Part shown: one piece after another, positions 55,424-63,779 of the stretch | Layout of the letters: every line of letters starts with the position of its first letter | How positions within the stretch are numbered: position 1 is the stretch's first letter | Assembly: GCA_947446645.1 (NCBI GenBank) | Contig: CANFHA010000002.1 | Span: 248,001-312,000 of the forward strand | Direction of reading: 5' to 3' | DNA length: 64,000 bases | Source of the DNA: Chitinophagaceae bacterium | Lineage (GTDB): Bacteria; Bacteroidota; Bacteroidia; Chitinophagales; Chitinophagaceae | Position numbers and translations under genes: made by a program | The notes under the pieces: model-generated | What the model was told of the DNA's origin: nothing | The model's database searches: none | Seen by the model: only the letters and a program-made list of their open reading frames with translations

Positions 55424-57064
55424 TTAAACTTCTACTGAAGTAAATTCAAAACGTTCTCCATCAAACAGACCTTTGTCGCTTAGCTTCAGGGAGGGAATCA
55501 CCAGCAAAGCCATAAATGATAACGTCATAAAAGGGGCATGCAAGGGCGTGCCCAGTTCTTTAGCCTGTGCGTCTATCCGGGTATATGCAGCCGCCGTATC
55601 ATGGCCGTTTTCAGTCGTCATTAGTCCGGCAACCGGCAGAGGCATCACTGCAAGATCCGTACTGTTTTTTGCCACGGCTATTCCTCCTTTGCAGGCTATC
55701 AGCGCATTTACCGCTGCACTCATGCTGGCATCATCTGCACCCACGCAAATGATATTGTGGCAATCATGACCTACTGTAGATGCCAGCGCTCCATGTGTTA
55801 AACCAATGTTCTTTATAAATGCTAAGGCTATGGCTGCATCGGGCTCGTACCTATTTACTACGGCTATTTTCAGAATGTCATTTTCTGTGTCGCTAACAAT
55901 ATAGCCATCCGTTACTTTACCCTTTAGTTGTAACTGGTTGGTGACCAGCTGGCCTTCTACAGCCTCAATCACCCGTATTGTGGGTGCCGGAGTCGATGCT
56001 TTTATTCTGAATTGTTCTTCAGTTTTTTTCTTTGCGCTGAAATTGTTGATTGGTAATACAGGTAGGTAGGGTAGTAGTGTTTTCCCTTTTTCTCCGCACA
56101 GTGCGCCGTCAATGTATGTCTGCAATATGTCAATGTCAGTAAGGTTGTTTACAACTATGAAATCTGCCGGATCATTTGGCCTTAACAGGCCCACAGGAAG
56201 TTTGTAATGCATCACCGGGTTCAAGCAAGCGGCCCGCAGCACATCATACAAGTCATACCCTCGGGCCAGCGAGCGCTTTACGAGCCTGTTTATGTGGTGT
56301 ACTGCAAGTTCATCAGGATGCTTATCATCACTGCAAAACATTACTTTTTCAGGGTGCAGTTTTAGCAGGTCTGCAAGTGCTTCATAGTTTTTTGCCGCGC
56401 TTCCTTCGCGAATCAATATGTGCATTCCTGCATTCACTTTTTCCAGTGCTTCATCCAATGTAAAACATTCGTGGTCCGTTGTGATGCCTGCGCCGGCATA
56501 GTTGACTACATCCTGCCCACGCAGTCCGGGTGCATGGCCGTCTACCGGCTTATTTGCATGCTTTGCAGCGGCTATTTTCGCCATTACCTCTTGGTCATCA
56601 TGTAGCACTCCGGGATAGTTCATCATTTCAGACAAGTACCAGATATCCGGACTATTCAGTAACTCGCTTACAGCTTGCGCATCAAGCGTTGCACCTGCTG
56701 TCTCGAAGCCGGTTGCAGGCACGCAGGACGGCGCTCCAAAGAAAAATTTAAATGGTGTTTGCTTGCTGTTGTCTATCATGTACTGCACACCTTCCCTTCC
56801 ATTAACGTTGGCTATTTCATGCGGGTCAGATACAGTGGCCACAGTGCCATGCACCACTGCCATTTGCGCAAATGCTGTTGGCACCAGCATTGAGCTTTCT
56901 ATATGTATATGGGCATCTACAAAACCCGGTATCAGGTATTGGTCAGCTGCATTGTCTGTTTCTTTTATAGAAGTAATTTTACCGTTTGTAACTTCCACTT
57001 CTGCTGCAAATATGCGGCGTTCAAAAAGATCCACCAGGTTCCCGGTAATAGTAAATGAATTCAC
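55424..57064 (-). CDS. ade: adenine deaminase
   Basis: 546 residues starting with GTG. Amidohydrolase metal motif VDAHIHIESSM (~50-60), EHDE-type SDPHEIANVNG, and later SDDKHPDEL. It converts adenine to hypoxanthine in purine salvage. Length and motif spacing match Ade (~545-590). Its promoter-side neighbour is the truncated-hemoglobin gene 21 bases upstream, possibly the same transcript. Confidence 0.94.
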   Translation of the reverse strand: MNSFTITGNLVDLFERRIFAAEVEVTNGKITSIKETDNAADQYLIPGFVDAHIHIESSMLVPTAFAQMAVVHGTVATVSDPHEIANVNGREGVQYMIDNSKQTPFKFFFGAPSCVPATGFETAGATLDAQAVSELLNSPDIWYLSEMMNYPGVLHDDQEVMAKIAAAKHANKPVDGHAPGLRGQDVVNYAGAGITTDHECFTLDEALEKVNAGMHILIREGSAAKNYEALADLLKLHPEKVMFCSDDKHPDELAVHHINRLVKRSLARGYDLYDVLRAACLNPVMHYKLPVGLLRPNDPADFIVVNNLTDIDILQTYIDGALCGEKGKTLLPYLPVLPINNFSAKKKTEEQFRIKASTPAPTIRVIEAVEGQLVTNQLQLKGKVTDGYIVSDTENDILKIAVVNRYEPDAAIALAFIKNIGLTHGALASTVGHDCHNIICVGADDASMSAAVNALIACKGGIAVAKNSTDLAVMPLPVAGLMTTENGHDTAAAYTRIDAQAKELGTPLHAPFMTLSFMALLVIPSLKLSDKGLFDGERFEFTSVEV

Positions 57065-57085
57065 TAATGAAATGTAGTTTTAGGA

Positions 57086-57478
57086 TTACTGAATAAAGTT
57101 GTCTGTTCTGCTCATCTCTACTTTCAGGTGTATCAGGTTGGCCATCAGGGCTGCTTTGTTTTTTGCATGGTCGGCCATTTCGCCTGCATAGAGCGCATCT
57201 ATTGTCCCGTTCCAGAGTTCCAACCAGCGATCAAAGTGCTCCTTTTCCAGTTTTATGTGTTTGTCAAGCTCTACATGTTTTCTTACCGGGCTACCTTCAT
57301 AGCCTGGCTTGCTGAATAGAACCATGTCCCAGAAATGATACATTACGGGTAGGTGATGACTCCAGTCGTTGCCAACGGTGTCATTAAAAATGAAGCCGAT
57401 CTTTTCGTCTTTTTTTACTTTCTCGTAAAATGAATTGATCAGTATTTCTATATCATCTTTGTTCTCTATATCTCTCAT
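57086..57478 (-). CDS. group III truncated hemoglobin
   Basis: 130 residues with the 2-on-2 globin pattern IEILINSFYEKVKKDEKIGFIFND, PVMYHFWDMVLFSKPGY and LDKHIKLEKEHFDRWLELWNGTID; the proximal His is the one in EKEHFDRW. Group III (P-class) globins bind ligands such as NO, sulfide or cyanide. Immediately upstream of ade. Confidence 0.9.
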   Translation of the reverse strand: MRDIENKDDIEILINSFYEKVKKDEKIGFIFNDTVGNDWSHHLPVMYHFWDMVLFSKPGYEGSPVRKHVELDKHIKLEKEHFDRWLELWNGTIDALYAGEMADHAKNKAALMANLIHLKVEMSRTDNFIQ

Positions 57479-57567
57479 TATGTTGACCTTTACAACTACT
57501 AAAATTAGTGATTAAATCGAGGCTGAACCACGAAAATGATGAAGATTACCCATGTTTACCCCTTACA

Positions 57568-57600
57568 TTGAAATTTGAACTCCCATATTCGATACCTTTG
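57568..57600 (+). promoter_or_regulatory. promoter-like element for feoA
   Basis: TTG (57568-57570) and TACCTTTG (57593-57600) are 22 bases apart, close to consensus; the -7 box ends 5 bases before the ATG at 57606, so the leader would be extremely short. Confidence 0.4.
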
Positions 57601-57605
57601 CTAAA

Positions 57606-57851
57606 ATGAACGTGCAGGAAGAAAAGGCGGTGCGGCTTTCTCAATTACCCACTGGAATGAAGGCCGTGATTCACTCGCATGATGAAAGTGATTTTGAGCT
57701 AACCTTAATGGAAATGGGTTGCATACCGGGTGAGCCGGTTTGGGTAGAAATGGTGGCTCCTCTTGGCGATCCGCTCGCCATACAGATAGCGGGTTATTAC
57801 CTGAGCATCCGCAAAAAAGATGCAGATAAAATTTGGGTGACGATGCAATAA
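57606..57851 (+). CDS. feoA: ferrous iron transport protein A (stand-alone)
   Basis: 81 residues, SH3-like FeoA fold (VRLSQLPTGMKAVIHSHDESDFELTLMEMGCIPGEPVWVEMVAPLGDPLAIQIAGYYLSIRKKDADKIWV shape). FeoA normally assists the FeoB permease, but here the downstream gene is a convergent DoxX gene and no feoB is present. Confidence 0.88.
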   Translation: MNVQEEKAVRLSQLPTGMKAVIHSHDESDFELTLMEMGCIPGEPVWVEMVAPLGDPLAIQIAGYYLSIRKKDADKIWVTMQ

Positions 57852-57860
57852 AGTGCCCGG

Positions 57861-58277
57861 TTAACTCCTGTCAACAGAAAACTTACCTGCTCCTACAAAG
57901 AAAAAGCCGGCAAACACGAAGCAAAGTTCCATGGCATGTGCACCATCATTAAGCCGCTCATTCAGGCTGCCGGAGCCGTAAAGGTGCACCAGGGTTGCAA
58001 CTATAAAATTGAACAACAGCAGAAGGCTCACTAAACGGAACCAGAGACCAAGAATGCAAAACAGCCCGCCAACGGTTAAGGTAAGCGCACTCATAAAACC
58101 CCAAAAGGAATAAAGAAAATGAATATGAAGGTTACCCATAGCCTCGCCAAGCCCCGCCCATTTTTCAGGATGTGTTAGTTTCGGGAGCCCATACATGATG
58201 AGTATAGCGCCGATGCCGGCCCTCATAATGAACAGGCCGAAATTGCTGTACTTGCCAACCTGTGAGAATAGTGCCAT
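57861..58277 (-). CDS. DoxX family membrane protein
   Basis: 138 residues with four membrane segments and the DoxX pattern LFIMRAGIGAILIMYGLPKLTHPEKWAGLGEAMG ... GLFCILGLWFRLVSLLLLFNFIVA. DoxX proteins are quinone-linked or oxidative-stress-related membrane proteins of broad, unsettled function. Confidence 0.87.
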   Translation of the reverse strand: MALFSQVGKYSNFGLFIMRAGIGAILIMYGLPKLTHPEKWAGLGEAMGNLHIHFLYSFWGFMSALTLTVGGLFCILGLWFRLVSLLLLFNFIVATLVHLYGSGSLNERLNDGAHAMELCFVFAGFFFVGAGKFSVDRS

Positions 58278-58370
58278 GTTGTGAAGTTAAAATGACAAAC
58301 GCGAAAATCCAAATCACTCAGGATAGAGCGTGATACCGGTTAGCATATTTGCCACCTTCGCTAACTGCGT

Positions 58371-58721
58371 TTATTTATCTGTACTAAGGAATGCGCCGTC
58401 CATTATAAAGAGCTTTACACCGTTCTTAGAATAGCTTTTATGTGAGCTGAGTTCATCAGATACCTGGTAGGTCATGCCGGCCGTCATCGAGTGCTTTTCT
58501 CCGTTCTCGAGTTCGGTGGTCATTTCTCCTTCGATACAGTAAATGATATGGCCCTTCTGGCACCAGTGGTCTGCTAAATAATTTGGTGAGTATTCGACCA
58601 TTCGCAGCCTCAGGTCGCCGAGTTGCAAGGTTTGCCAGTAAGCTTTGCCGGTTTCACCCTTGTGTTCTACTTTAGGAATGTTGCTCCAGTCGGTGATCTG
58701 GAATGGTATATTGGCAGGCAT
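58371..58721 (-). CDS. DHCW-motif cupin-fold protein
   Basis: 116 residues, single cupin barrel. YSPNYLADHWCQKGHIIYCIEGEMTTELENGEKH carries the characteristic D-H-x-C segment and the cupin His/Glu metal ligands. Function unknown. It ends 93 bases downstream of the DoxX start and begins 12 bases after the glycosyltransferase stop on the same strand. Confidence 0.85.
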   Translation of the reverse strand: MPANIPFQITDWSNIPKVEHKGETGKAYWQTLQLGDLRLRMVEYSPNYLADHWCQKGHIIYCIEGEMTTELENGEKHSMTAGMTYQVSDELSSHKSYSKNGVKLFIMDGAFLSTDK

Positions 58722-58733
58722 GTTTCTAACTGA

Positions 58734-59780
58734 TTATAATTTCTTCGGTATCCACTTCAGGTCGCTGAATTTCTTTCTTTTTAGCAGAAAGTAATCCCAT
58801 ACTATACTTCGTTCGTAGATGCCTTCTTCATTGCGTACCGTTATCATCTTTTTGTTCTCGTTACGGCGCTTCATCCATTTACCCAGGTCGCGGTATACGT
58901 GAAAGTGGGCTTTTACGATGATGAATGTATGCTTGACGTTGCCGGTGAATAACAGTCGCATGCCTGCAAGTCCATCAAGTATAAAACGGAGCGGGAACAG
59001 CCACATAAGGCGTGAGCGTTTCTCGTTTTTTATCAGGAGAATAAGATTGTTGCGGAAATTGTAATAGAGTTTTTGCGGGCTGCCATAGCTGATAACGCTG
59101 CCACCTACATGGTATACCAGCGAATTGCCTATATATCCGATCTTATGTCCGGCATTTTTAAAACGCCAGCAAAGATCTATTTCTTCCATGTGTGCATAAA
59201 GATCGTTGTCCAGTCCTCCGAGCTTGTGGTACAACTCTGAGCGTAGCATTATGCAGCCGCCCGATGCCCAGAATACTTCTATATTATCATCGTATTGCCC
59301 ATGGTCTTTTTCTATGTCGAAAAAAACACGGCCCCGGCAGAACATGTAACCGTACTTATCCATGAACCCACCACCGGCACCGGCATATTCAAAGCATTCG
59401 CGATCGCGCCAGTACCGTATCTTGGGCTGACAGGCTGCCATCTTTCCATCGCTTTCCATAGCAGCATGCAGCGGAGGGAACCAGTGGTCCGTAACTTCAA
59501 AATCTGCACTAAGGAGAATGTAATACTTGGCCTTTATCTGCTTAAGTGCCTCATAATAACCATTGGCAAACCCATGATTTACCGCTATCTGCAGTGTTTT
59601 TACCGATGGGAAATTTTGCTGTACATATTGCAGCGTATCATCGGTAGAGGCATTATCCGCCAATATAACATCATAGCCCGAAGAAGCCTGTTCTACGATT
59701 TTGGGCAAAAAAAGCTCATGCCATTTCGTTCCATTGTAGCTTAATATTACAACGGCAGTATCCTTATGGCATACGATCAT
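58734..59780 (-). CDS. glycosyltransferase family 2 protein
   Basis: 348 residues. GT-A fold: VVILSYNGTKWHELFLPKIVEQASSGYDVILADNASTDDT, YILLSADFEVTDHWF (DxD-like) and the acceptor region FWASGGCIMLRSELYHKLGG and MEEIDLCWRFKNAGHKIGYI. The C-terminal part has a hydrophobic, basic segment (SRLMWLFPLRFILDGLAGMRLLF) that may associate with the membrane. Probably adds sugars in surface polysaccharide synthesis. Confidence 0.92.
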   Translation of the reverse strand: MIVCHKDTAVVILSYNGTKWHELFLPKIVEQASSGYDVILADNASTDDTLQYVQQNFPSVKTLQIAVNHGFANGYYEALKQIKAKYYILLSADFEVTDHWFPPLHAAMESDGKMAACQPKIRYWRDRECFEYAGAGGGFMDKYGYMFCRGRVFFDIEKDHGQYDDNIEVFWASGGCIMLRSELYHKLGGLDNDLYAHMEEIDLCWRFKNAGHKIGYIGNSLVYHVGGSVISYGSPQKLYYNFRNNLILLIKNEKRSRLMWLFPLRFILDGLAGMRLLFTGNVKHTFIIVKAHFHVYRDLGKWMKRRNENKKMITVRNEEGIYERSIVWDYFLLKRKKFSDLKWIPKKL

Positions 59781-59804
59781 AGCGGGGTCTGTGCTATTGA
59801 TTAT

Positions 59805-60023
59805 TTATTTGTACTTAGGGTCGTAAAGCGTATTGTCCGGAGCTACGATCTTGTCGTTTTTCTGGTACTTGTGCTCATATAGGTTATAGCAACCGGCCCA
59901 TGCGAATATAAAAAATCCTAAGAAAGACAAAAGGAATAAAAACCGGGACTTAGAGGGTTTGTTAAGCTCTATATCGTGCGGATTATCTATCTCTAAATTG
60001 TGATTGTTGTGTTGGCTATCCAT
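59805..60023 (-). CDS. small single-span membrane protein
   Basis: 72 residues: polar Asn/His/Asp-rich N-terminus, one membrane helix (~28-45, FLFLLSFLGFFIFAWAGCY) and a polar end. Function unknown. It lies upstream of the glycosyltransferase on the same strand with a 24-base gap. Confidence 0.65.
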   Translation of the reverse strand: MDSQHNNHNLEIDNPHDIELNKPSKSRFLFLLSFLGFFIFAWAGCYNLYEHKYQKNDKIVAPDNTLYDPKYK

Positions 60024-60111
60024 GAATTGCTAAAATTTCCTTCGCAAAAATAATAGTAATTCCCTCAAAATCATAATATTTTTAGCGTTACTTCGTTAAT
60101 CGGGAGAAGTT

Positions 60112-61248
60112 ATGCGTCAATATCTAAATTGGAAAACATATCTTGCCGTAGTTGCACTGTTCATTGTAGGGGCTTCACTTTATTATACCAGTCAGCTGGC
60201 GGGTAAGCTAGCTAGCGAAGAAAAGCAAAAGGTACAGGCGCTTGCAGGGGCATTGGAAACATTAGTGAAATCTAATAACATCCAGGAAACAGCCTTTGCC
60301 AGTAACATCATTGCCCAAAATACCACCATCCCGCTTATCATTCTAGACGACAAAGGCCGGATTGCCGATTCCCGCAATATTGACACCCTGCATGCGGTCA
60401 GCCCTCACAAGGTTGTACGTGAAAAATTGGTGGAGTTTCAGAAAAATCACAACCCCATTATTGCAGACTATGGCACCGGAAAAAACTACGTTTATTACGG
60501 CGAATCATACCTGCTCACGCAGCTCCGCTATTTTCCTTATGTGCAACTGGCTATTATTATATTATTTCTGCTTGTGGTGTTAATAGCGCTCAGCGCTGCC
60601 AACCGTAGCCTGCAGAACCAGGTGTGGGTTGGGCTTTCAAAAGAAACCGCACACCAGCTGGGCACACCGCTAAGCTCAATTGAAGGTTGGCTGGAACTGC
60701 TGCGCGACAATGAGGCCAACAACGATGCGGTAACCGAAATGCAGAAAGACCTCGACCGGCTGAAACTGGTGGCAGACAGATTTAGCAAGGTAGGCAGTGC
60801 CCCTCAACTGGAAGAAGAAAACCTGGTAACGAGGCTGGAAAGTATAGTGCAATATATGCAACGGCGGTCGCCAAGTAAGGTTGATATTACATTGCACAGC
60901 CCGCAGGCAGATGTGCCGGTGAATATAAGTGGTCCACTTTTCGACTGGGTAATGGAAAACCTGATACGCAATGCACTAGATGCGATGGATGGCAAGGGAA
61001 AGATCGATGTGGCAGTTACCAATACCCCCCAGCAGGTGTGGATAGATGTAGCGGATACGGGAAAGGGTATACCCAACTACCAGGTGAAGCGGGTATTCAC
61101 TCCCGGCTTTACTACAAAAAAAAGAGGGTGGGGGCTAGGCCTGTCGCTATCGCGCCGTATAGTGGAAAAATACCATCACGGATCCATATACGTGAAACAG
61201 AGCGAGGTGGGTAAGGGTACTACTTTCAGGATAATATTGAGAAGGTAG
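60112..61248 (+). CDS. sensor histidine kinase
   Basis: 378 residues: membrane segments ~10-27 and ~142-162 around a ~110-residue extracytoplasmic sensing region, then the H box SKETAHQLGTPLSSIEGW (His181), N box ENLIRNALDAMDG, G1 VADTGKGIPNYQ and GWGLGLSLSRRIVEKYH. The AHQLGTPLSS variant is typical of a Bacteroidota kinase group. No response regulator gene is adjacent, so it is an orphan. Confidence 0.92.
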   Translation: MRQYLNWKTYLAVVALFIVGASLYYTSQLAGKLASEEKQKVQALAGALETLVKSNNIQETAFASNIIAQNTTIPLIILDDKGRIADSRNIDTLHAVSPHKVVREKLVEFQKNHNPIIADYGTGKNYVYYGESYLLTQLRYFPYVQLAIIILFLLVVLIALSAANRSLQNQVWVGLSKETAHQLGTPLSSIEGWLELLRDNEANNDAVTEMQKDLDRLKLVADRFSKVGSAPQLEEENLVTRLESIVQYMQRRSPSKVDITLHSPQADVPVNISGPLFDWVMENLIRNALDAMDGKGKIDVAVTNTPQQVWIDVADTGKGIPNYQVKRVFTPGFTTKKRGWGLGLSLSRRIVEKYHHGSIYVKQSEVGKGTTFRIILRR

Positions 61249-61283
61249 AGTGGTTGGTTAGTTGATTAGTTGCTTTGGGAATT

Positions 61284-63005
61284 CTATATTTTTGTTGTCT
61301 GCCTTTTAACTAATAAACTTTTTGCATTACCTTCGCGCTTCCTTAAAGGCGGAGGTGGCGAAACTGGTAGACGCACTACTTTGAGGTGGTAGCGCTGTAA
61401 CAGGCATGGGAGTTCGAATCTCCTCTTCCGCACACAAGGAGACAAACAGGTTTCAACCCCTGTTTGTCTTTTTTCTTTTTGGCCTGAAACGCTTGACAGG
61501 CTTGCAATTAGCTCGAATATAGAATTTACTCTTTGTGTTCGAAATGCTCCTTTTTTCTTGTCATAGATAATTCCGTCAGGGAACACCAGTTTTTGTAGTT
61601 TTTCTTTTTGCTCAACATTGCTGGAATCCCACTCTGTAGCGAGTCCTACGGATATGCCCACTGCTTTTTCTAATGCTCCCAAAGGGTTCGAAATGCCAGT
61701 TGTCAATTGCGACAGTTTTTTAACGATGTCGTTCCGTTCTTCCTCAAACTTTAAACGGAACTTATCGTAGGTTACCTTGTTCATATCCTTAGTGACATAG
61801 TAGCTTTCTTCGATGTTCTCGATCTTTTTGTCAATCTCTGAGAGCTGCTGTTTATAGCTTTGTTCCAATTCAACACTCTCTTTATTTATCTCGTTCCATA
61901 CAGATTCCATTTTTTTGATCAGGGGTGCTTTCAGCTCTTCTTTAATGTTGTAGTCTTCAAGCAATTTCATAAACATCTTGTGTATGTCTTTTGCGCTTTT
62001 GTTACACTTACATCCGGTTGTCCTGCATTTATAGTACCATAGTCCCCTTGCCTTCACTATGTAGCCAGTAAACGGCTCATTACAATCAGCGCAACGGATA
62101 AATACCTTTAGAGGCACTTCTTCCTGCCGCTGTTTGTGAGACACGCCGTAGCCGGAATTACTTTGGTGTATTTCATTAACCTTCAGGAATAGTTCAGTTG
62201 AAATTAGCTTTTCGTGTTCTCCTTCAACTATTTCCCCTTCCAGCATATTGTGACTTAGCAGGCCGCAGTAAAAGGGATTTTTCAGAAGCTTTGTAAGGTG
62301 TTGCTTGTTTAACCTTACCCCCATACTCCGCAGCTTATCCAGAATCTCCTCATTTTTCATGCCTTCACTTTTCCAGATGAAAGCTCTCTTAATCTTCTTG
62401 CCGATTTCATTTATCTTAATACTTCTTACGCCGTTGATCTTGACTACGTCATAGCCAATGGGAGGCTTTGCTACCCAAATGCCTCTCTTGAACTTCTCTC
62501 TCATTCCGGCTACTGAACGTTGTTTCCTTAGTTCGTTATCGTATTGAGAAAATATGAATTGAATGGATTGTTGCAACACTCCACTTGGGTTGGATGTATC
62601 AGTAGGCTGAGTGACAGCAAAAACTTCTATGCCATACTTCTCTCTTAATTCCTGCGCCAGCTTTATGGCTCCGCCACCGGTACGGCTAAACCGATCTAGC
62701 ATGTAAACAAGGACATGGGAAATTTTACCCTTGTTTTTCTTGATGAATTCTAACATCCGCTGAAACTCCTTACGGCCATCCGTTTTAGCGCTTTCATAGG
62801 TGCCGCCGAAATACCCTGCTACGCTTATATTGTTCCGTTGAGCATAGTCATCAATGGCCTTGCGCTGGTATTCCAACGATAGGTTTGTATCAGCCTGTTC
62901 TTTGCTTGAAACTCTCGTGTAAACAACAGCCATTTTTGCTTGTGATAGGCGAGTTGTTTTATCATTGGTTTTAGCAAAACGTGCAAAAGTTGATTGTGTG
63001 TTCAT
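61284..63005 (-). CDS. large serine recombinase (resolvase family site-specific integrase)
   Basis: 573 residues as translated. N-terminal resolvase domain with YTRVSSKEQ (catalytic Ser33), LDRFSRTGG (Arg motif) and QYDNELRKQRSVAGM; the recombinase domain follows (KPPIGYDVVKINGVRSIKINE ... LLKNPFYCGLL); a zinc ribbon with RCADCNEPF and CRTTGCKC; a coiled coil ~360-430. The last ~75 residues (from about KEKRQTGVETC) are encoded across the tRNA terminator and the tRNA-Leu antisense strand, including VRKRRFELPC, so the stop used depends on chromosomal sequence at the insertion site. It integrates and excises the element. Its start overlaps the stop of the 82-residue gene by ATGA. Confidence 0.92.
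   Translation of the reverse strand: MNTQSTFARFAKTNDKTTRLSQAKMAVVYTRVSSKEQADTNLSLEYQRKAIDDYAQRNNISVAGYFGGTYESAKTDGRKEFQRMLEFIKKNKGKISHVLVYMLDRFSRTGGGAIKLAQELREKYGIEVFAVTQPTDTSNPSGVLQQSIQFIFSQYDNELRKQRSVAGMREKFKRGIWVAKPPIGYDVVKINGVRSIKINEIGKKIKRAFIWKSEGMKNEEILDKLRSMGVRLNKQHLTKLLKNPFYCGLLSHNMLEGEIVEGEHEKLISTELFLKVNEIHQSNSGYGVSHKQRQEEVPLKVFIRCADCNEPFTGYIVKARGLWYYKCRTTGCKCNKSAKDIHKMFMKLLEDYNIKEELKAPLIKKMESVWNEINKESVELEQSYKQQLSEIDKKIENIEESYYVTKDMNKVTYDKFRLKFEEERNDIVKKLSQLTTGISNPLGALEKAVGISVGLATEWDSSNVEQKEKLQKLVFPDGIIYDKKKGAFRTQRVNSIFELIASLSSVSGQKEKRQTGVETCLSPCVRKRRFELPCLLQRYHLKVVRLPVSPPPPLRKREGNAKSLLVKRQTTKI
61349..61432 (+). tRNA. tRNA-Leu (anticodon GAG)
   Basis: A class II tRNA of 84 bases. 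The acceptor stem pairs GCGGAGG (61349-61355) with CTTCCGC (61425-61431), discriminator A61432; CCA is not encoded. The anticodon arm CTACT-TTGAGGT-GGTAG carries GAG; a variable arm precedes the T arm GGGAG-TTCGAAT-CTCCT. It reads CUC/CUU. It is the likely integration site of the element to its right. Confidence 0.96.
61349..61475. other. probable attachment-site region of the integrated element
   Basis: The minus-strand recombinase frame crosses this tRNA without interruption, so the chromosome/element junction must lie at or near the tRNA 3' end. The core cannot be defined because the other end of the element is outside the window; a direct copy of the tRNA 3' half should be found there. 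Confidence 0.5.
61440..61476 (+). terminator. Rho-independent terminator after tRNA-Leu
   Basis: AGACAAACAGG (61440-61450) pairs with CCTGTTTGTCT (61459-61469), followed by TTTTTTC. It lies 8 bases after the tRNA and within the recombinase reading frame on the other strand. Confidence 0.88.
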
Positions 63006-63250
63006 GCAGCTATTTTTTGAAGCGTTTCCTCTCGCTGTAAATTTACAACTATTTGATTATCAATTACATATGTTTTATGTGAAGCATTTCTTAAAAGTAT
63101 GGCAGCCAATTGATCAAGGCTGTTTAGTACCTCCTTTGCTTCTTCATCTGAGTAATGTTCACACCCTTTAAATGAACGTAACCATTCCGGTGTGTCCATA
63201 CAATTTAACGAATTTACTTTGTTCTTGTTCTCTGTTTTACGCATCTCCAT
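63002..63250 (-). CDS. small protein translationally coupled to the recombinase
   Basis: 82 residues, no signal peptide. It reads SLNCMDTPEWLRSFKGCEHYSDEEAKEVLNSLDQLAAILL; no family recognised. Its TGA shares an ATGA with the recombinase start, so the two are expressed together. A role as recombination directionality factor or regulator is possible but only inferred from position. Confidence 0.75.
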   Translation of the reverse strand: MEMRKTENKNKVNSLNCMDTPEWLRSFKGCEHYSDEEAKEVLNSLDQLAAILLRNASHKTYVIDNQIVVNLQREETLQKIAA

Positions 63251-63393
63251 ATTTCTATAGTTTTTCTATCAGCTATTGTCAAGCCTAAATTGTTTTTTCC
63301 GTCTTGAATACGTTGTCCTCACTGAAACGTTTGTTTTCGCCCCAAATATATTATCGAGGCTAAATGCAGTTTGTCGGGTCTGTGCCGTGTGTT

Positions 63394-63453
63394 GCTGAGT
63401 TATGTAGAACTCAGCTGAGTTGTGCAGTACAATGCTGTATTGTGAAGACTAAT
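63394..63453. repeat. three imperfect 20-bp direct repeats
   Basis: Units start exactly every 20 bases (63394, 63414, 63434): GCTGAGTTATGTAGAACTCA, GCTGAGTTGTGCAGTACAAT, GCTGTATTGTGAAGACTAAT. They lie in the 530-bp non-coding region 63251-63779 between divergent genes, about two helical turns apart, like protein-binding iterons. Confidence 0.65.
63408..63421. promoter_or_regulatory. 14-bp perfect palindrome, possible operator
   Basis: AACTCAGCTGAGTT is its own complement and bridges the first two 20-bp repeats. With the preceding GCTGAGTT (63394-63401) it can also form an 8-bp hairpin. Confidence 0.4.
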
Positions 63454-63636
63454 TTGCAAAAATCAGCTTGAATCCAGACCTGATTGGTTGTGACACCGTA
63501 TCTTAAATATAAAATGTAGTGATGTATTCATGCCAGATGGTTTACATTATATACTACAAGTATCACACCGTAAAAACGGACTTTTTCGACAAATTTTCTG
63601 GTTCAAATGAAATCTAATTCTTGTCTAATTTCCCGC

Positions 63637-63669
63637 AAATCGCATGTAAATCGCACTCAAATAGCGAAA
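63637..63669. repeat. three 11-bp direct repeats
   Basis: AAATCGCATGT, AAATCGCACTC and AAATAGCGAAA begin at 63637, 63648 and 63659, one helical turn apart, upstream of the promoter of the MerR-like gene. Plausible regulator-binding sites. Confidence 0.4.
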
Positions 63670-63710
63670 AATATATTTATTTTATTGTTGACAAAAAGGC
63701 GGAAGCCAAG

Positions 63711-63725
63711 CATGACAGTGTCATG
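63711..63725. promoter_or_regulatory. palindromic operator candidate
   Basis: CATGAC-AGT-GTCATG is a perfect 6+6 inverted repeat 25 bases upstream of the -7-like box of the divergent MerR-like gene, a typical place for autoregulation. Confidence 0.45.
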
Positions 63726-63750
63726 AAATCATGGCAGTTTTTATTCTGAG

Positions 63751-63758
63751 TACATTTG
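63751..63758 (+). promoter_or_regulatory. -7 promoter element of the MerR-like gene
   Basis: TACATTTG fits TAnnTTTG and lies 21 bases before the ATG at 63780. No clear TTG is seen upstream at the usual spacing. Confidence 0.4.
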
Positions 63759-63779
63759 TTCACTTACATAAACACCCGC

